From Aegicerativicinus sediminis (GTDB lineage: Bacteria; Bacteroidota; Bacteroidia; Flavobacteriales; Flavobacteriaceae): a stretch of 64,000 nucleotides of DNA. The notes under the pieces were generated by a model that saw nothing but the letters and a program-made list of their open reading frames with translations, ran no database searches and had not been told where the DNA came from. Both the position numbers and the translations under genes were made by a program. Position 1 is the first letter of the stretch. Each line of letters begins with the position of its first letter. This document shows positions 21,102 to 30,539 of this stretch, piece after piece. The stretch covers positions 2,908,001 to 2,972,000 of the forward strand of contig NZ_CP064295.1 in the NCBI RefSeq assembly GCF_015476115.1, given 5' to 3'.

Positions 21102-22289
21102 ATGAAACGGGTAATAGTAGGACTTTCTGGAGGAGTAGATTCAAGCGTAGCAGCCTATCTTTTAAAGGAAGAGGGTTACGAAGTTATTGGGCTATTCATG
21201 AAAAATTGGCACGATGATTCCGTTACAATTAGTGATGAGTGTCCTTGGTTAGAGGATAGCCATGATGCAATGATGGTGGCCGAAAAACTTGGTATACCAT
21301 TTCAGACTATAGACCTAAGTGGCCCATATAAAGAGCGTATCGTGGACTATATGTTCAATGAGTACCAAAATGGAAGAACTCCTAATCCGGATGTGCTGTG
21401 TAATAGAGAAATTAAATTTGATGTATTTCTTAAAATTGCCATGGATTTGGGGGCTGACTATGTTGCTACTGGCCATTATTGTCGAAATGACAAGACTCAA
21501 AAGGAAAATGGTACTGTTTATAGATTGCTTTCTGGTGTAGATAGAAATAAAGATCAATCGTATTTTCTTTGCCAATTGTCTCAAGAACAACTTTCAAAAT
21601 CTCTTTTTCCAATAGGCCATTTAACCAAACCAGAGGTTAGAGAGATTGCCACCAAATTAAATCTTGTAACCGCTGAAAAAAAAGATTCTCAGGGTTTATG
21701 TTTTATAGGTAAAGTTAGACTTCCAGATTTTCTTCAACAAAAGTTGAAACCTATTAAAGGTTCTATTATTGAAATTCCAGATGATTCTGTTAAGTATAGT
21801 GGATCTGAAAAAACATTTAATGATAAAGAGAAGGAATTAGCCTATTTATCTTCTAAAATTGATTACGATCTAACTGATGGAATAAAAGTGGGAGAACATC
21901 AGGGTGCGCATTTTTTTACTATCGGACAGCGCAAAGGTCTAGCAGTGGGAGGAACACCTGAACCCTTATTTGTAATCGACACAGATGTTGAAACGAATAC
22001 TATTTATACAGGGCAAGGAAAAAATCACCCTGGTTTGTATAGGAAAGCATTATACGTTAAGGGTCCTGAAGAGCATTGGATTCGTGAGGATCTTCAATTA
22101 TCAGAGGGTGCCAGTATGGGTGTAATGGCACGGATTCGTTATCGTCAACCACTACAAGCTGCAACCCTGTATAAGACTTTTCATGGTTTATATGTTGAGT
22201 TTGAAGAATTGCAATCTGCAATTACTCCCGGACAATTTGTTGCGTGGTATAAAGATGATGAGTTAATAGGATCCGGAGTAATTTCTTAA
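21102..22289 (+). CDS. mnmA: tRNA 2-thiouridine(34) synthase MnmA
   Basis: Thiolates U34 in the anticodon of Lys, Glu and Gln tRNAs. The 395-residue product has the PP-loop GLSGGVDSS (7-15), the first catalytic Cys at C100 ([12 protein letters not shown]) and the second at C200 ([11 protein letters not shown]), with C-terminal beta-barrel motifs [10 protein letters not shown] and GQFVAWY. There is an extra loop (about 215-245, [18 protein letters not shown]) compared with the E. coli enzyme; I believe it is a lineage insertion. The subtilase gene follows 27 bases later. Confidence 0.97.
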   Translation: MKRVIVGLSGGVDSSVAAYLLKEEGYEVIGLFMKNWHDDSVTISDECPWLEDSHDAMMVAEKLGIPFQTIDLSGPYKERIVDYMFNEYQNGRTPNPDVLCNREIKFDVFLKIAMDLGADYVATGHYCRNDKTQKENGTVYRLLSGVDRNKDQSYFLCQLSQEQLSKSLFPIGHLTKPEVREIATKLNLVTAEKKDSQGLCFIGKVRLPDFLQQKLKPIKGSIIEIPDDSVKYSGSEKTFNDKEKELAYLSSKIDYDLTDGIKVGEHQGAHFFTIGQRKGLAVGGTPEPLFVIDTDVETNTIYTGQGKNHPGLYRKALYVKGPEEHWIREDLQLSEGASMGVMARIRYRQPLQAATLYKTFHGLYVEFEELQSAITPGQFVAWYKDDELIGSGVIS

Positions 22290-22316
22290 ATTGCCATAAA
22301 ATCCTAAATCTAATTG

Positions 22317-23936
22317 TTGAAAAACCTAATTATCTTTTCATTTCTACTTTTGCTTTCCCAGTTTGGCTATGCCCAGGTTGTAGAAGAGGCATGGGTTTAT
22401 TTTACAGATAAACCAGATGTAGTTAATTCTATTTCAAATCCGAGTTCTATATTAACCCAAAGGGCAATAGATCGTAAGCAACGATTTGGTATTGCAATAG
22501 ATGAACGAGATGTGCCAGTTAATGAAGCGTATATAAGTAATTTAAAGTTGCAAACTGGTATAGCAGTTATGGCCAAATCTAAATGGATGAATGCTGTACA
22601 TGTAAGGGGGACTGAGACTAATGTGAACAATTTGTTGAATTTATCCTATGTTGACCATATTGAATTCGCAAAGAATAAAATTAGTTCTGGTAATAGAGTT
22701 GGATCCTCGACAAATAAGTTTGATGTTGAAGACACCCAAATTACTTTTGATTATGGTTATGCTGCAAATCAAGTTGAGATGATTGCTCTAGACCAATTGC
22801 ACGAATTAGATTTTACAGGAACCGGTTTAATAATTGCCGTTCTCGATTCAGGGTTTCCCAATGTGAATACCCTATCTGCCTTTTCAAGATTAAGGAATAA
22901 TAATGACCTCTTAGGAGGGTATAATTTCGTTAACCGTTCCACAAATTATTATGATAGTACTCTTGATGGTCATGGCATTGCTGTATTAAGTACCATGGCA
23001 GCATATATTCAAAATAATTATGTTGGCACAGCTCCAGATGCATCTTATTATCTATTTATAACAGAAGATGTTATTACAGAAACACCTGTGGAAGAAAGTT
23101 ATTGGGTTGAAGCAGCTGAAAGAGCAGATAGCTTAGGCGTTGATGTAATAAATTCTTCTTTAGGTTATTTTGACTTTGATGATAGTAGGTACGATTATAC
23201 TCCAAGTGAAATGGACGGTAAAACTGCATTCGTTACTCGTGGAGCTGCAATTGCCGCTGAAAAAGGTATATTAGTTGTTATTTCCGCCGGTAATTCAGGA
23301 TATGACCTTGCGGGAACAATTACTGCTCCTGCAGATGCAGAAAATGTTTTTTCAATTGGGGCTGTTAATGCAGATGGAACAAGAACTACTTTTAGTTCTG
23401 TGGGTTCGTCCAACCAACCATCCATTAAACCGGATGTTATGGCTCAGGGAGGAATTGCCACACTTGTTAATAAAAATGGAAATGTAGTCGGTGGTAATGG
23501 AACTTCCTTTAGTTCTCCAATAATAGCTGGTGCAATAGCATGTCTAATGCAAGCTTTTCCAAACTTATCGCCAGATCTTATAAGAGAAAAAATAAGGGAG
23601 AGTGGGGATAATGCCGATTCGCCTGATTTCCTATATGGATATGGCATTCCTAATTTCTTTACAGCATTTTCTAATTTGTTATCTACAGAAGTATTCGACA
23701 AATCTTTAATAAGGGTTTTTCCTAATCCTGCGCAAGACTTTATTACTCTAGTTGGGTTACATAATTCCACAACAACGTCAATTGATCTGTTTTCAATAAC
23801 AGGTGAAACCATAATGAAATATAATGTTGATGATTCTGAAGTAAGAATTGATTTATCTAATTTTTCTGTTGGATTATACTTTTTGAAAGTTAAAACTGAT
23901 TTTGGTGAGAACACTTTTAAAATAGTGAAACATTGA
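22317..23936 (+). CDS. S8 subtilisin-like peptidase with type IX secretion sorting tail
   Basis: A 539-residue secreted protease. No ATG is present at the 5' end; two adjacent TTG codons (22314, 22317) precede KNLIIFSFLLLLSQFGYAQ, and the second gives the usual MKN signal peptide. The catalytic triad is complete: D177 (AVLDSGF), H219 (DGHGIAV) and S397 (NGTSFSSP), with N326 in SAGNSG. The last about 75 residues (VFPNPAQDFITL ... GLYFLKVKTDFGENTFKIVKH) are a type A T9SS C-terminal domain, so the enzyme should cross the outer membrane through the type IX system. The stop overlaps the next start by one base (TGATG), implying translational coupling to an unrelated-looking oxidoreductase. Confidence 0.93.
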   Translation: MKNLIIFSFLLLLSQFGYAQVVEEAWVYFTDKPDVVNSISNPSSILTQRAIDRKQRFGIAIDERDVPVNEAYISNLKLQTGIAVMAKSKWMNAVHVRGTETNVNNLLNLSYVDHIEFAKNKISSGNRVGSSTNKFDVEDTQITFDYGYAANQVEMIALDQLHELDFTGTGLIIAVLDSGFPNVNTLSAFSRLRNNNDLLGGYNFVNRSTNYYDSTLDGHGIAVLSTMAAYIQNNYVGTAPDASYYLFITEDVITETPVEESYWVEAAERADSLGVDVINSSLGYFDFDDSRYDYTPSEMDGKTAFVTRGAAIAAEKGILVVISAGNSGYDLAGTITAPADAENVFSIGAVNADGTRTTFSSVGSSNQPSIKPDVMAQGGIATLVNKNGNVVGGNGTSFSSPIIAGAIACLMQAFPNLSPDLIREKIRESGDNADSPDFLYGYGIPNFFTAFSNLLSTEVFDKSLIRVFPNPAQDFITLVGLHNSTTTSIDLFSITGETIMKYNVDDSEVRIDLSNFSVGLYFLKVKTDFGENTFKIVKH

Positions 23937-24892
23937 TGGGAAATCGTATTTGCTCACTTTTTGATATTCAATATCCTGTAATTCAAGCAGGGATGGTTTG
24001 GAATAGTGGTTGGCGACTTGCGTCTGCGGCTAGTAATTCTGGTGTTCTTGGGTTGATTGGTGCAGGTTCCATGTATCCAAATGTTTTACGTGAACATATT
24101 CAAAAATGCAAAAAGGCTACCTCTAAACCTTTTGGAGTGAATGTACCAATGTTATATCCAGATATTCAGGAAATTATGGATATAATTGTTGGAGAGGGTG
24201 TGAAAATAGTATTTACTTCTGCTGGAAATCCTAAGATTTGGACAAAGTGGTTAAAAGAAAAAGGGATTACGGTTGTTCATGTGGTAAGTAGCGTGAAATT
24301 TGCATTAAAGGCACAAGAGGCTGGCGTGGATGCTGTCGTTGCCGAAGGTTTTGAGGCTGGTGGACATAACGGTAGGGAGGAAACTACGACGTTTACGCTT
24401 ATTCCTATGGTTAAACAGGAAATAGAAATACCATTAATTGCGGCAGGCGGAATTGCCAATGGAAAAGGAATGCTAGCAGCAATGGTTTTGGGAGCTGATG
24501 GTGTTCAAATTGGAAGTCGATTTGTAGCCAGTGAGGAATCTTCAGCCCATCAAAAATTCAAACAATTGGTTGTTGATGCGAAAGAAGGAGATACTCAGCT
24601 CACTTTAAAAGAACTTGCTCCCGTAAGACTTTTAAAAAATAAATTCTATCAAGAAATTATGGAATTGTATAAATCGAGTCCAACATCCGAGGAATTAAAG
24701 GCATTATTAGGCAGGGGAAGGGCCAAAAAAGGTATGTTCGAAGGCGATCTTGAAGATGGTGAACTTGAGATTGGCCAGATTGCTGGTTTAATAAATGATA
24801 TTCAACCAATAAATGCTATTGTCGACGAGATTATAAATGAGTTTCAGCAAGAGAGGAAAAGTATCCTAAACGGAGAAAAATTCAGATTTTAA
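23936..24892 (+). CDS. Nitronate monooxygenase-like FMN oxidoreductase
   Basis: A 318-residue TIM-barrel flavoenzyme of the 2-nitropropane dioxygenase/NPD family. Typical motifs are IQAGMVWNSGWRLASAASN (N-terminal FMN site), KPFGVNVPML, the EGFEAGGHNGR catalytic loop with the conserved His, LIAAGGIANGKG and the phosphate-binding ADGVQIGSRFVASEES. The ATG at 23936 overlaps the subtilase stop; a TTG three bases earlier is also in frame. In other bacteria members oxidise nitronates, act as enoyl-ACP reductases (FabK) or remain unassigned; sequence alone does not choose between these. A terminator follows 19 bases after the stop. Confidence 0.88.
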   Translation: MGNRICSLFDIQYPVIQAGMVWNSGWRLASAASNSGVLGLIGAGSMYPNVLREHIQKCKKATSKPFGVNVPMLYPDIQEIMDIIVGEGVKIVFTSAGNPKIWTKWLKEKGITVVHVVSSVKFALKAQEAGVDAVVAEGFEAGGHNGREETTTFTLIPMVKQEIEIPLIAAGGIANGKGMLAAMVLGADGVQIGSRFVASEESSAHQKFKQLVVDAKEGDTQLTLKELAPVRLLKNKFYQEIMELYKSSPTSEELKALLGRGRAKKGMFEGDLEDGELEIGQIAGLINDIQPINAIVDEIINEFQQERKSILNGEKFRF

Positions 24893-24911
24893 TTTGATCG
24901 CAAAATATATA

Positions 24912-24938
24912 AAAAGGGAGACGAATCTCCCTTTTATA
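24912..24938 (+). terminator. Rho-independent terminator after the nitronate monooxygenase-like gene
   Basis: Perfect 10-bp stem AAAAGGGAGA / TCTCCCTTTT with a CGAA tetraloop; the 3' arm ends in a T-run. Confidence 0.92.
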
Positions 24939-25181
24939 ATTGAAACTCAATAACAAATTAATTTTTAAATCCCTCTAAAATAAATAGCTAAAAAGTTCCC
25001 ATTTTATCATGAAATCTGATGATATCAGATAGAATTCTCAAGGATTATCACAAATTTATCAATTTCTTATTTTTTTAGACTATTTCTTCGTTCTAACTTA
25101 TTAACATATAGTTGAATGACATAATAATTGGTTCATTCTATATTGAAACTATATGCCAATTTCATATTTGCCTAGAAAACT

Positions 25182-25189
25182 TACCTTTG
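25182..25189 (+). promoter_or_regulatory. Candidate -7 box for the MATE gene
   Basis: TACCTTTG fits TAnnTTTG 24 bases before the TTG start of the MATE gene, giving a leader of about 18 bases. No TTG is found 17-23 bases upstream. Confidence 0.4.
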
Positions 25190-25213
25190 CACCTCTCTTA
25201 ATTAAAGTCAAGG

Positions 25214-26593
25214 TTGGTCTTAACACAATATACTAAAGAATTCAAATACAATTGGAGACTTGCCTCCCCAGTAATGTTAGGGATGCTGGGTCACACCTTT
25301 GTTAGTTTCGTTGATAATATTATGGTTGGTCAACTCGGAACAGCCGAATTGGCAGCTGTATCCTTGGGTAATTCCTTTATGTTTATAGCAATGTCAATAG
25401 GTATTGGGTTTTCAACCGCAATAACACCACTAATTGCAGAGTCTGATGCAGCCGGAAATAAACCTTATGGTAGGAATTTATTTAAACACGGACTTGTTCT
25501 CACAACTATTTTGGGGTTACTTCTCTGTACAATGGTTTTGGTTGCTAAGCCGTTAATGCATTTAATGAAACAACCTAAGGAAGTTGTTCAATTAGCTATA
25601 CCATATTTAAATATTGTTGCAGTTTCATTGATATTTTTGGTCATTTTCCAAGGATTCAAGCAGTTTAGTGATGGACTTTCCTTAACCAAGCCGCCTATGT
25701 TTGCTACTCTATTAGCCAACGTAATTAATATCATCTTAAATTATGTTTTAATTTTTGGAAAATTTGGATTTCCAGAAATGGGAATCGTAGGGGCTGGTAT
25801 AGGGACTTTAATTTCGAGGATAATAATGGTGATGTATTTATGGTTGTTATTGGATAGATATCAAAAATCTAAATACTACGTTGAAAAACTTCGGCATTTT
25901 AATTTTGATAAGGGCATAACCAAAAAATTGATAAATCTGGGCACCCCCTCATCAATGCAGATGTTCTTTGAAGTTGCCATTTTTACGGCGGCTATATGGT
26001 TGAGTGGTTTGCTTGGTAAAAATCCACAAGCAGCCAACCAAATTGCATTAAACCTTTCAAGTATGACTTTTATGGTTGCGACAGGTTTAAGTGTTGCTGC
26101 AATGGTTAGGGTTGGAAATCAAAAGGGACTAAGGGATTATCCAGAGTTGAGACGAATTGCTTTTTCATTATTTCTTATGGGTCTTCTTTTTGCAATTGTT
26201 TTTGCTCTCATTTTCTATTTAGGGCATAATATTTTACCGCATTTGTATTTGGATATGAAAGACGTGGCGAATCAATCAGATAATATGGAGGTAATAGCGA
26301 TAGCATCTAACCTACTTATTGCTGCAGCTATTTTTCAAATAAGTGATAGTTTGCAGGTTATAGGGTTAGGTGCGCTAAGAGGTCTACAAGATGTAAAAAT
26401 TCCAACTATAATTACCTTTATAAGTTATTGGATAATAGGTTTTCCTATAAGCTTCTATTTTGGTAAAGAAGACCGTTTTGGGAGTTTTGGTATCTGGATG
26501 GGTCTATTGGCCGGATTAACCGCTGCAGCAATTTTATTATTCATTAGGTTTAATAAATTGTCCAATAACCTGAAAACCCAACAATCTATCTAA
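25214..26593 (+). CDS. MATE-family multidrug/Na+ antiporter
   Basis: An inner-membrane exporter of 459 residues with about 12 hydrophobic segments in two similar halves. The first half has LGMLGHTFVSFVDNIMVGQL and LAAVSLGNSF, the second has ASNLLIAAAIFQISDSLQV and GALRGLQD, both typical of MATE proteins. No ATG lies near the expected start; the TTG at 25214 gives MVLTQYTKEFKYNWRLASP, which fits flavobacterial homologues. Substrate cannot be predicted. It stands alone, with a separate -7-like box before the next gene. Confidence 0.93.
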   Translation: MVLTQYTKEFKYNWRLASPVMLGMLGHTFVSFVDNIMVGQLGTAELAAVSLGNSFMFIAMSIGIGFSTAITPLIAESDAAGNKPYGRNLFKHGLVLTTILGLLLCTMVLVAKPLMHLMKQPKEVVQLAIPYLNIVAVSLIFLVIFQGFKQFSDGLSLTKPPMFATLLANVINIILNYVLIFGKFGFPEMGIVGAGIGTLISRIIMVMYLWLLLDRYQKSKYYVEKLRHFNFDKGITKKLINLGTPSSMQMFFEVAIFTAAIWLSGLLGKNPQAANQIALNLSSMTFMVATGLSVAAMVRVGNQKGLRDYPELRRIAFSLFLMGLLFAIVFALIFYLGHNILPHLYLDMKDVANQSDNMEVIAIASNLLIAAAIFQISDSLQVIGLGALRGLQDVKIPTIITFISYWIIGFPISFYFGKEDRFGSFGIWMGLLAGLTAAAILLFIRFNKLSNNLKTQQSI

Positions 26594-26630
26594 ATGAGGT
26601 TTTTCGACATAGCAGACAATGTTAATTATC

Positions 26631-26638
26631 TATCTTTG
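26631..26638 (+). promoter_or_regulatory. Candidate -7 box for the small acidic protein/PAP2 operon
   Basis: TATCTTTG is an exact TAnnTTTG match 22 bases before the ATG at 26661. No TTG box was found upstream. Confidence 0.45.
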
Positions 26639-26660
26639 TTTTAATATATAGCTTCAAAAA

Positions 26661-26891
26661 ATGGAATTGCCAAAATTTTTAATGGGGGATAATACCGACT
26701 TTCCAAATGCCATTTTTATCATTCATACCGATTATCCTCGTTTTATCATTAATTTGGAAAATGATGAAGTTGAGTGGTTAGAGGAATTTGATGCACAGGA
26801 TAAGCGAGATTTGGAGGATGAAATGCCCAATTTAATTCAAGCTGCCTCAGAATTTTATGACAGGGAAATTAATAGATACGATCTTGAATGA
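26661..26891 (+). CDS. Small acidic conserved-looking protein of unknown function
   Basis: A 76-residue soluble protein, rich in Asp and Glu (DNTDFPNAIF, NDEVEWLEEFDAQDKRDLEDEMP), with no signal peptide or membrane segment and no Cys. I think it is a short family restricted to Bacteroidota, but cannot name a domain. It is likely real: it has its own -7-like box, codon use like its neighbours, and its stop overlaps the ATG of the PAP2 gene (ATGA), indicating translational coupling. A role with the phosphatase or as a small regulator is only a guess. Confidence 0.75.
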   Translation: MELPKFLMGDNTDFPNAIFIIHTDYPRFIINLENDEVEWLEEFDAQDKRDLEDEMPNLIQAASEFYDREINRYDLE

Positions 26892-27463
26892 TTGAAAAAT
26901 TGTTGGAATTCGATACAGAGCTTTTCATTTATTTGAACAACCTGGGTTCCACAAATTGGGATGCCTTCTGGATGGCATATACCAGTAAATTTAATTGGAT
27001 TCCACTTTATGCCATTTTACTGTATCTTCTTTATAAGCAGTTAGGACTTAAGCCGCTTTTGGTAACCATCGTTGTGGTTGCTGCGATGGTATTATTTACA
27101 GATCAAATAACAAATCTATTTAAGCATGGATTGCAACGGCCAAGGCCTTGTCAGTTAGATGAATTAGCAGATAAAATAAGACTAGTGAAGAGTAGTTGTG
27201 GAGGTCGATATGGGTATTTCTCAGGACACGCTTCTAATTCAATGGCTCTTGCCGTATTTATAGGTTTTATGCTCCGCTATAGATTTAAATATTTAAAGTG
27301 GATACTTATTGTTTGGGCATTTTTAATGGCCTATAGTAGAGTTTATATAGGAGTTCATTATCCCTTGGATATTCTTAGTGGTATGATTTTCGGTGCCATG
27401 TGTGGATATGGTTTTTACAAACTCAATCTATATCTTATCAAAAAATTTGTTAGCGTAGGCTAA
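26888..27463 (+). CDS. PAP2-family membrane phosphatase
   Basis: A 191-residue integral-membrane lipid phosphatase with about five membrane segments. All three active-site motifs are present: K79-x6-R86-P87, S112-G113-H114 (FSGHAS) and S150-R151-x5-H157-x3-D161. Likely substrates are undecaprenyl pyrophosphate, phosphatidic acid or the phosphates of lipid A. The neighbouring convergent operon encodes lipid-linked sugar transfer to lipid A-type acceptors, which makes lipid A or undecaprenyl phosphate attractive, but this is inference. Its last 14 bases overlap the end of the convergent GT39 gene. Confidence 0.92.
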   Translation: MIEKLLEFDTELFIYLNNLGSTNWDAFWMAYTSKFNWIPLYAILLYLLYKQLGLKPLLVTIVVVAAMVLFTDQITNLFKHGLQRPRPCQLDELADKIRLVKSSCGGRYGYFSGHASNSMALAVFIGFMLRYRFKYLKWILIVWAFLMAYSRVYIGVHYPLDILSGMIFGAMCGYGFYKLNLYLIKKFVSVG

Positions 27464-29060
27464 TCTTATATAAGGCAGCTTTAAGCCTTTTCTTATAGGT
27501 TGAGCTGGAAGAATCTGTCGTTTGATTAAAGTCAAAAGTTTCCAATAATTTCATATTGAAGGTTTTAGAAATGAAATCTTTTTCAATATCATTTCTATAT
27601 TCGGAAATAATCAATACCTCTTTATTCGATAAATTTTTAGTATCTAAAGCAGGTAATTTCTTTCCATAATACCATATAAACTCAGGCGAAAGAGGGGGTA
27701 AGCCATAGATGTTTTCATCAGACTCATTTAAGTTTCTAAACGATTCCTTAGCCTTTGCAATATTGGTGTCTTCACTTTTTAAAATTAGGGGCGCTGTTGA
27801 AGCTATCGCCATTAGAAAAACTATACTTAATAACGTAAGTTGTTTCACATTGAATTTTACAAGATAGAGCGCAGATACACTACCAATTGCCAATACAATT
27901 ACTGATGTAAATATTAACCAATAATTATCAATATGAAGCTCAGAATTAATAAACCAAATTGCTATTGGTAAAACAAGGGCTAAAATTGTTATAAGACCAA
28001 AATGAAGGTAGATAGGTAATTTTTCCAATCTATTTAATTTCTTTCCATGGTCTATTGCATATTGTATGTAATTGCTGATTGTTAAGCTTAAAGGGATTAA
28101 AACCGGCATTAGGTAACGCGATTTTTTCTCTGGAATTACGGAAAGGAATATTACCGCTAATATGGTCCACCACCAGACAAATTTATAATATTTGGTATGT
28201 TTTACTTTGTTTTTCAAATGGGGGTACAATAAACTCATTAGTGCTGGTATGGTCCACAATCCACTTTGTGTGAAAAAGCTCCAGTAATAATAAAATGGAC
28301 GCACGTTATAGGAAGACCAATTGGAGGTTTCTTTACTTGCGATGGCCTCAATCGTAAAAGGGTCTTCCAATCTTACATACAAGTACCACAAACTTCCGAA
28401 GGCTAATCCTAAAAGCATTAGTAGGAAGAATATCAAAATTCTTTTCTTTATGAAATCTCCGCCATAATTAATTATTAGGCTAATTAAAAAAGGCAGCAAT
28501 AATGCATAGTATGGGATTGGACCTTTACTCAAAAATGCCCCTGCCGCAAAAAGAATAACTCCCAATATAGCCGCTACACGAAGATCTGTGGATTGAATAA
28601 AGACTAATCCAAAATAAAGGGATATTGTCATAAATGTGTGCGCATAAATATCCCAAGGGGCTTCTATAACTATAGCCAATACATAAAAAGACGTAACTGT
28701 TATTATTGAACCTAACAGGCTTAATCTGTAATCTTTAGTTAATAAAAAGGAGATCTTGTTACAGAAAATGCCAAGTAAAATAACCATTAAAAGGGCTGGC
28801 AATCGCATTGCAAAAGAAGTTATACCAAATATTGAGGCTGAGATAGCACTAAACATGGTTGGCAGAGGAGGTTTTTCATATCGTGCCTCACCGTTCATTG
28901 TAGTTAAAAGCCAATTCCCATCCGTTAACATTTCACGAGCTGTCACAAAATTTCTGGCTTCCATGATGCTCACTGGGAGAGTTGCCGACGCACCAAGGCC
29001 AATTACTAATACAATAATTGCTATAGTAAGTTTTGGATGGTATTTAAATAACCTAATCAT
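27450..29060 (-). CDS. ArnT-like glycosyltransferase (GT39 family), integral membrane
   Basis: A 536-residue polytopic protein with ten or more hydrophobic segments. The first extracytoplasmic loop carries the acid/Arg motif MEARNFVTAREML and GEARYEKPPLP, which match the catalytic DE-type loop and KPP motif of ArnT/PMT enzymes that move a sugar from undecaprenyl phosphate to lipid A or protein. The family usually begins DETRY; here the acidic residue is E in MEAR. It overlaps the LAB_N gene by 8 bases and forms one operon with it and the GT2 gene: ArnC-like enzyme loads a sugar on the carrier, LAB_N protein may help flip it, ArnT-like enzyme transfers it. The sugar is unknown; no arnA or arnB is present here. 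Confidence 0.88.
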   Translation of the reverse strand: MIRLFKYHPKLTIAIIVLVIGLGASATLPVSIMEARNFVTAREMLTDGNWLLTTMNGEARYEKPPLPTMFSAISASIFGITSFAMRLPALLMVILLGIFCNKISFLLTKDYRLSLLGSIITVTSFYVLAIVIEAPWDIYAHTFMTISLYFGLVFIQSTDLRVAAILGVILFAAGAFLSKGPIPYYALLLPFLISLIINYGGDFIKKRILIFFLLMLLGLAFGSLWYLYVRLEDPFTIEAIASKETSNWSSYNVRPFYYYWSFFTQSGLWTIPALMSLLYPHLKNKVKHTKYYKFVWWWTILAVIFLSVIPEKKSRYLMPVLIPLSLTISNYIQYAIDHGKKLNRLEKLPIYLHFGLITILALVLPIAIWFINSELHIDNYWLIFTSVIVLAIGSVSALYLVKFNVKQLTLLSIVFLMAIASTAPLILKSEDTNIAKAKESFRNLNESDENIYGLPPLSPEFIWYYGKKLPALDTKNLSNKEVLIISEYRNDIEKDFISKTFNMKLLETFDFNQTTDSSSSTYKKRLKAALYKISLR

Positions 29061-29676
29061 CAGTCCTCCTTGAAATAATTATGTTCCTGGCATAAATAAA
29101 AGAACCTAAGCCATGGCCTAAAAATAAGACAGGATCTTTCCTGAATATGGCATAAAGCAAAATTAAACTAGAACCCAGCAGACTCAATATCCAAAAACCA
29201 AGCGGCAAATGGGATTCCTTTTTACGCTCAGAATGTGCCCATTGGTAAATAAATCGAAAGGTGAAAATAATCTGTGAAACGATACCTAAAATTAGAAGCC
29301 ATAAAGGAATTTTTTCATTTTTGAATAGTAATTCAACATCAATCGAATTATTATTGAAATAGAAAATGCCAATAAATACTGGGACTAAAAAGAGAAGAAC
29401 CCTAACAAGTCTTGGTATTTTTTGCCACTGTCCCTGTAATTGTAGATTTCTTATGTAAATGAAATAGGTCAAACCTTGACCTAGCATAATGGCAAAATCG
29501 TTTCTAAAATAGCCATATATAAATAGTAGGAAGGAAGCAACTAAACTTAAAACCCAAAACAGAGATGGTGTGACAACCTTTTTTTGTTTCTCCGAAGAAA
29601 TCCATTGTACGATAAGCCGTGAAGAAAATAATATCTGCGCCAAAAAGCCAATACCGAATATTATGGCGTCACTCAT
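29053..29676 (-). CDS. Membrane protein with two tandem LAB_N (lipid-A-disaccharide synthase N-terminal-like) domains
   Basis: A 207-residue membrane protein made of two copies of a roughly 75-residue unit with three hydrophobic helices. Copy one: LAQILFSSRLIVQWISSEKQ ... PSLFWVLSLVASFLLFIYGY ... FIYIRNLQL. Copy two: VSQIIFTFRFIYQWAHSERK ... PLGFWILSLLGSSLILLYAI ... FIYARNIII. This is the LAB_N fold, usually found once. The duplicated arrangement recalls small multidrug-type flippases. Placed between an ArnC-like and an ArnT-like gene (overlaps of 4 and 8 bases), it may move a lipid-linked sugar across the inner membrane, a step done by ArnE/ArnF in enterobacteria. That role is inference. Confidence 0.85.
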   Translation of the reverse strand: MSDAIIFGIGFLAQILFSSRLIVQWISSEKQKKVVTPSLFWVLSLVASFLLFIYGYFRNDFAIMLGQGLTYFIYIRNLQLQGQWQKIPRLVRVLLFLVPVFIGIFYFNNNSIDVELLFKNEKIPLWLLILGIVSQIIFTFRFIYQWAHSERKKESHLPLGFWILSLLGSSLILLYAIFRKDPVLFLGHGLGSFIYARNIIISRRTDD

Positions 29677-30389
29677 AGGCTTTTATCTCCCACATTATAA
29701 TTTATGTATTTCTTTTTCATCCAGAGAAAGGCAAAACAATCGATAAGGGGTCCTAAAAGTCTATTCCATAAACCAAATTTTGCCTTGCCAGCAATACGAG
29801 GATAATGCCTTACCGGAACTTGTATGATTTTTCCATTTTGTAACATTACCATGGCAGGCAAAAAACGATGTAATCCTTTAAACATGGGTATTTTCTTCGC
29901 AACGTCTGTTTTTATAATTTTTAAAGGGCAACCCGTGTCATCCATTCCATCGTGCGTGAAGGCTCTGCGAATACCGTTTGCTATTTTTGAGGATATATTT
30001 TTGGTAAAACTATCTTTTCGATCCGTACGATTACCTGTAACCAAATCGTGAGTGCCAATATGTTCCAAAAGTAAATTGAAATCTTCAGGATTGGTTTGCA
30101 AGTCTGAATCTATATATCCAGTTAAGGAGGTGTTTGAATAATCGAACCCTGCTTTTATTGCAGCACTTAATCCTCTATTTTCTTTGAATGAAATGAACTT
30201 AAACCTTGAATCTCTTTGGTTTATAGCCTTAATTAATTCTAAGCTTTTGTCTTTAGAGCCATCATTTACCAATAAAACAAAAGTCTTTATAGGTGCATTG
30301 TCTATATAGTTTTTTAATTCAGTTTCAACTCTCTTAAGATTTGCTTCCTCGTTGTAAACCGGTACAACTATGGTTAGTTGGTGTTCCAT
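29673..30389 (-). CDS. GT2 glycosyltransferase (ArnC / dolichol-phosphate mannosyltransferase-like)
   Basis: A 238-residue GT-A enzyme: LTIVVPVYNEEANL start, LLVNDGSKDKS, ENRGLSAAIKAGFDYS and the metal-binding YIDSDLQ (DxD). This pattern is that of polyprenyl-phosphate glycosyltransferases. It is shorter than ArnC because the two C-terminal membrane helices are missing; only one weakly hydrophobic stretch (LGPLIDCFAFLWM) remains, so membrane association may depend on a partner. First gene of a three-gene overlapping operon with the LAB_N and ArnT-like genes. A -7-like TACATTTG lies just upstream. Confidence 0.9.
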   Translation of the reverse strand: MEHQLTIVVPVYNEEANLKRVETELKNYIDNAPIKTFVLLVNDGSKDKSLELIKAINQRDSRFKFISFKENRGLSAAIKAGFDYSNTSLTGYIDSDLQTNPEDFNLLLEHIGTHDLVTGNRTDRKDSFTKNISSKIANGIRRAFTHDGMDDTGCPLKIIKTDVAKKIPMFKGLHRFLPAMVMLQNGKIIQVPVRHYPRIAGKAKFGLWNRLLGPLIDCFAFLWMKKKYINYNVGDKSL

Positions 30390-30408
30390 GAATGCCTTTA
30401 TGCAAGTA

Positions 30409-30416
30409 CAAATGTA
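30409..30416 (-). promoter_or_regulatory. Candidate -7 box for the GT2-LAB_N-GT39 operon
   Basis: On the minus strand the sequence reads TACATTTG, a full TAnnTTTG match 19 bases before the GT2 ATG. No TTG at the required spacing. Confidence 0.4.
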
Positions 30417-30539
30417 TTCTTTTTATCTTAAGACAGACTTTATGAATTCTAAAGAAATGTTGTTTCTTTGTGGTTTAATTAATGAACTTCTTTAAGGTCG
30501 ACAGTTGTTGAACTTATCTTAGGTTATTAAATTCTTCAG

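Larger units (their letters stand above)
24893..25213. other. Intergenic stretch of 321 bases
   Basis: Contains the terminator at 24912-24938 and, near its right end, a -7-like TACCTTTG. The middle is very A+T-rich and I see no reading frame, RNA gene or repeat in it. Confidence 0.6.
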
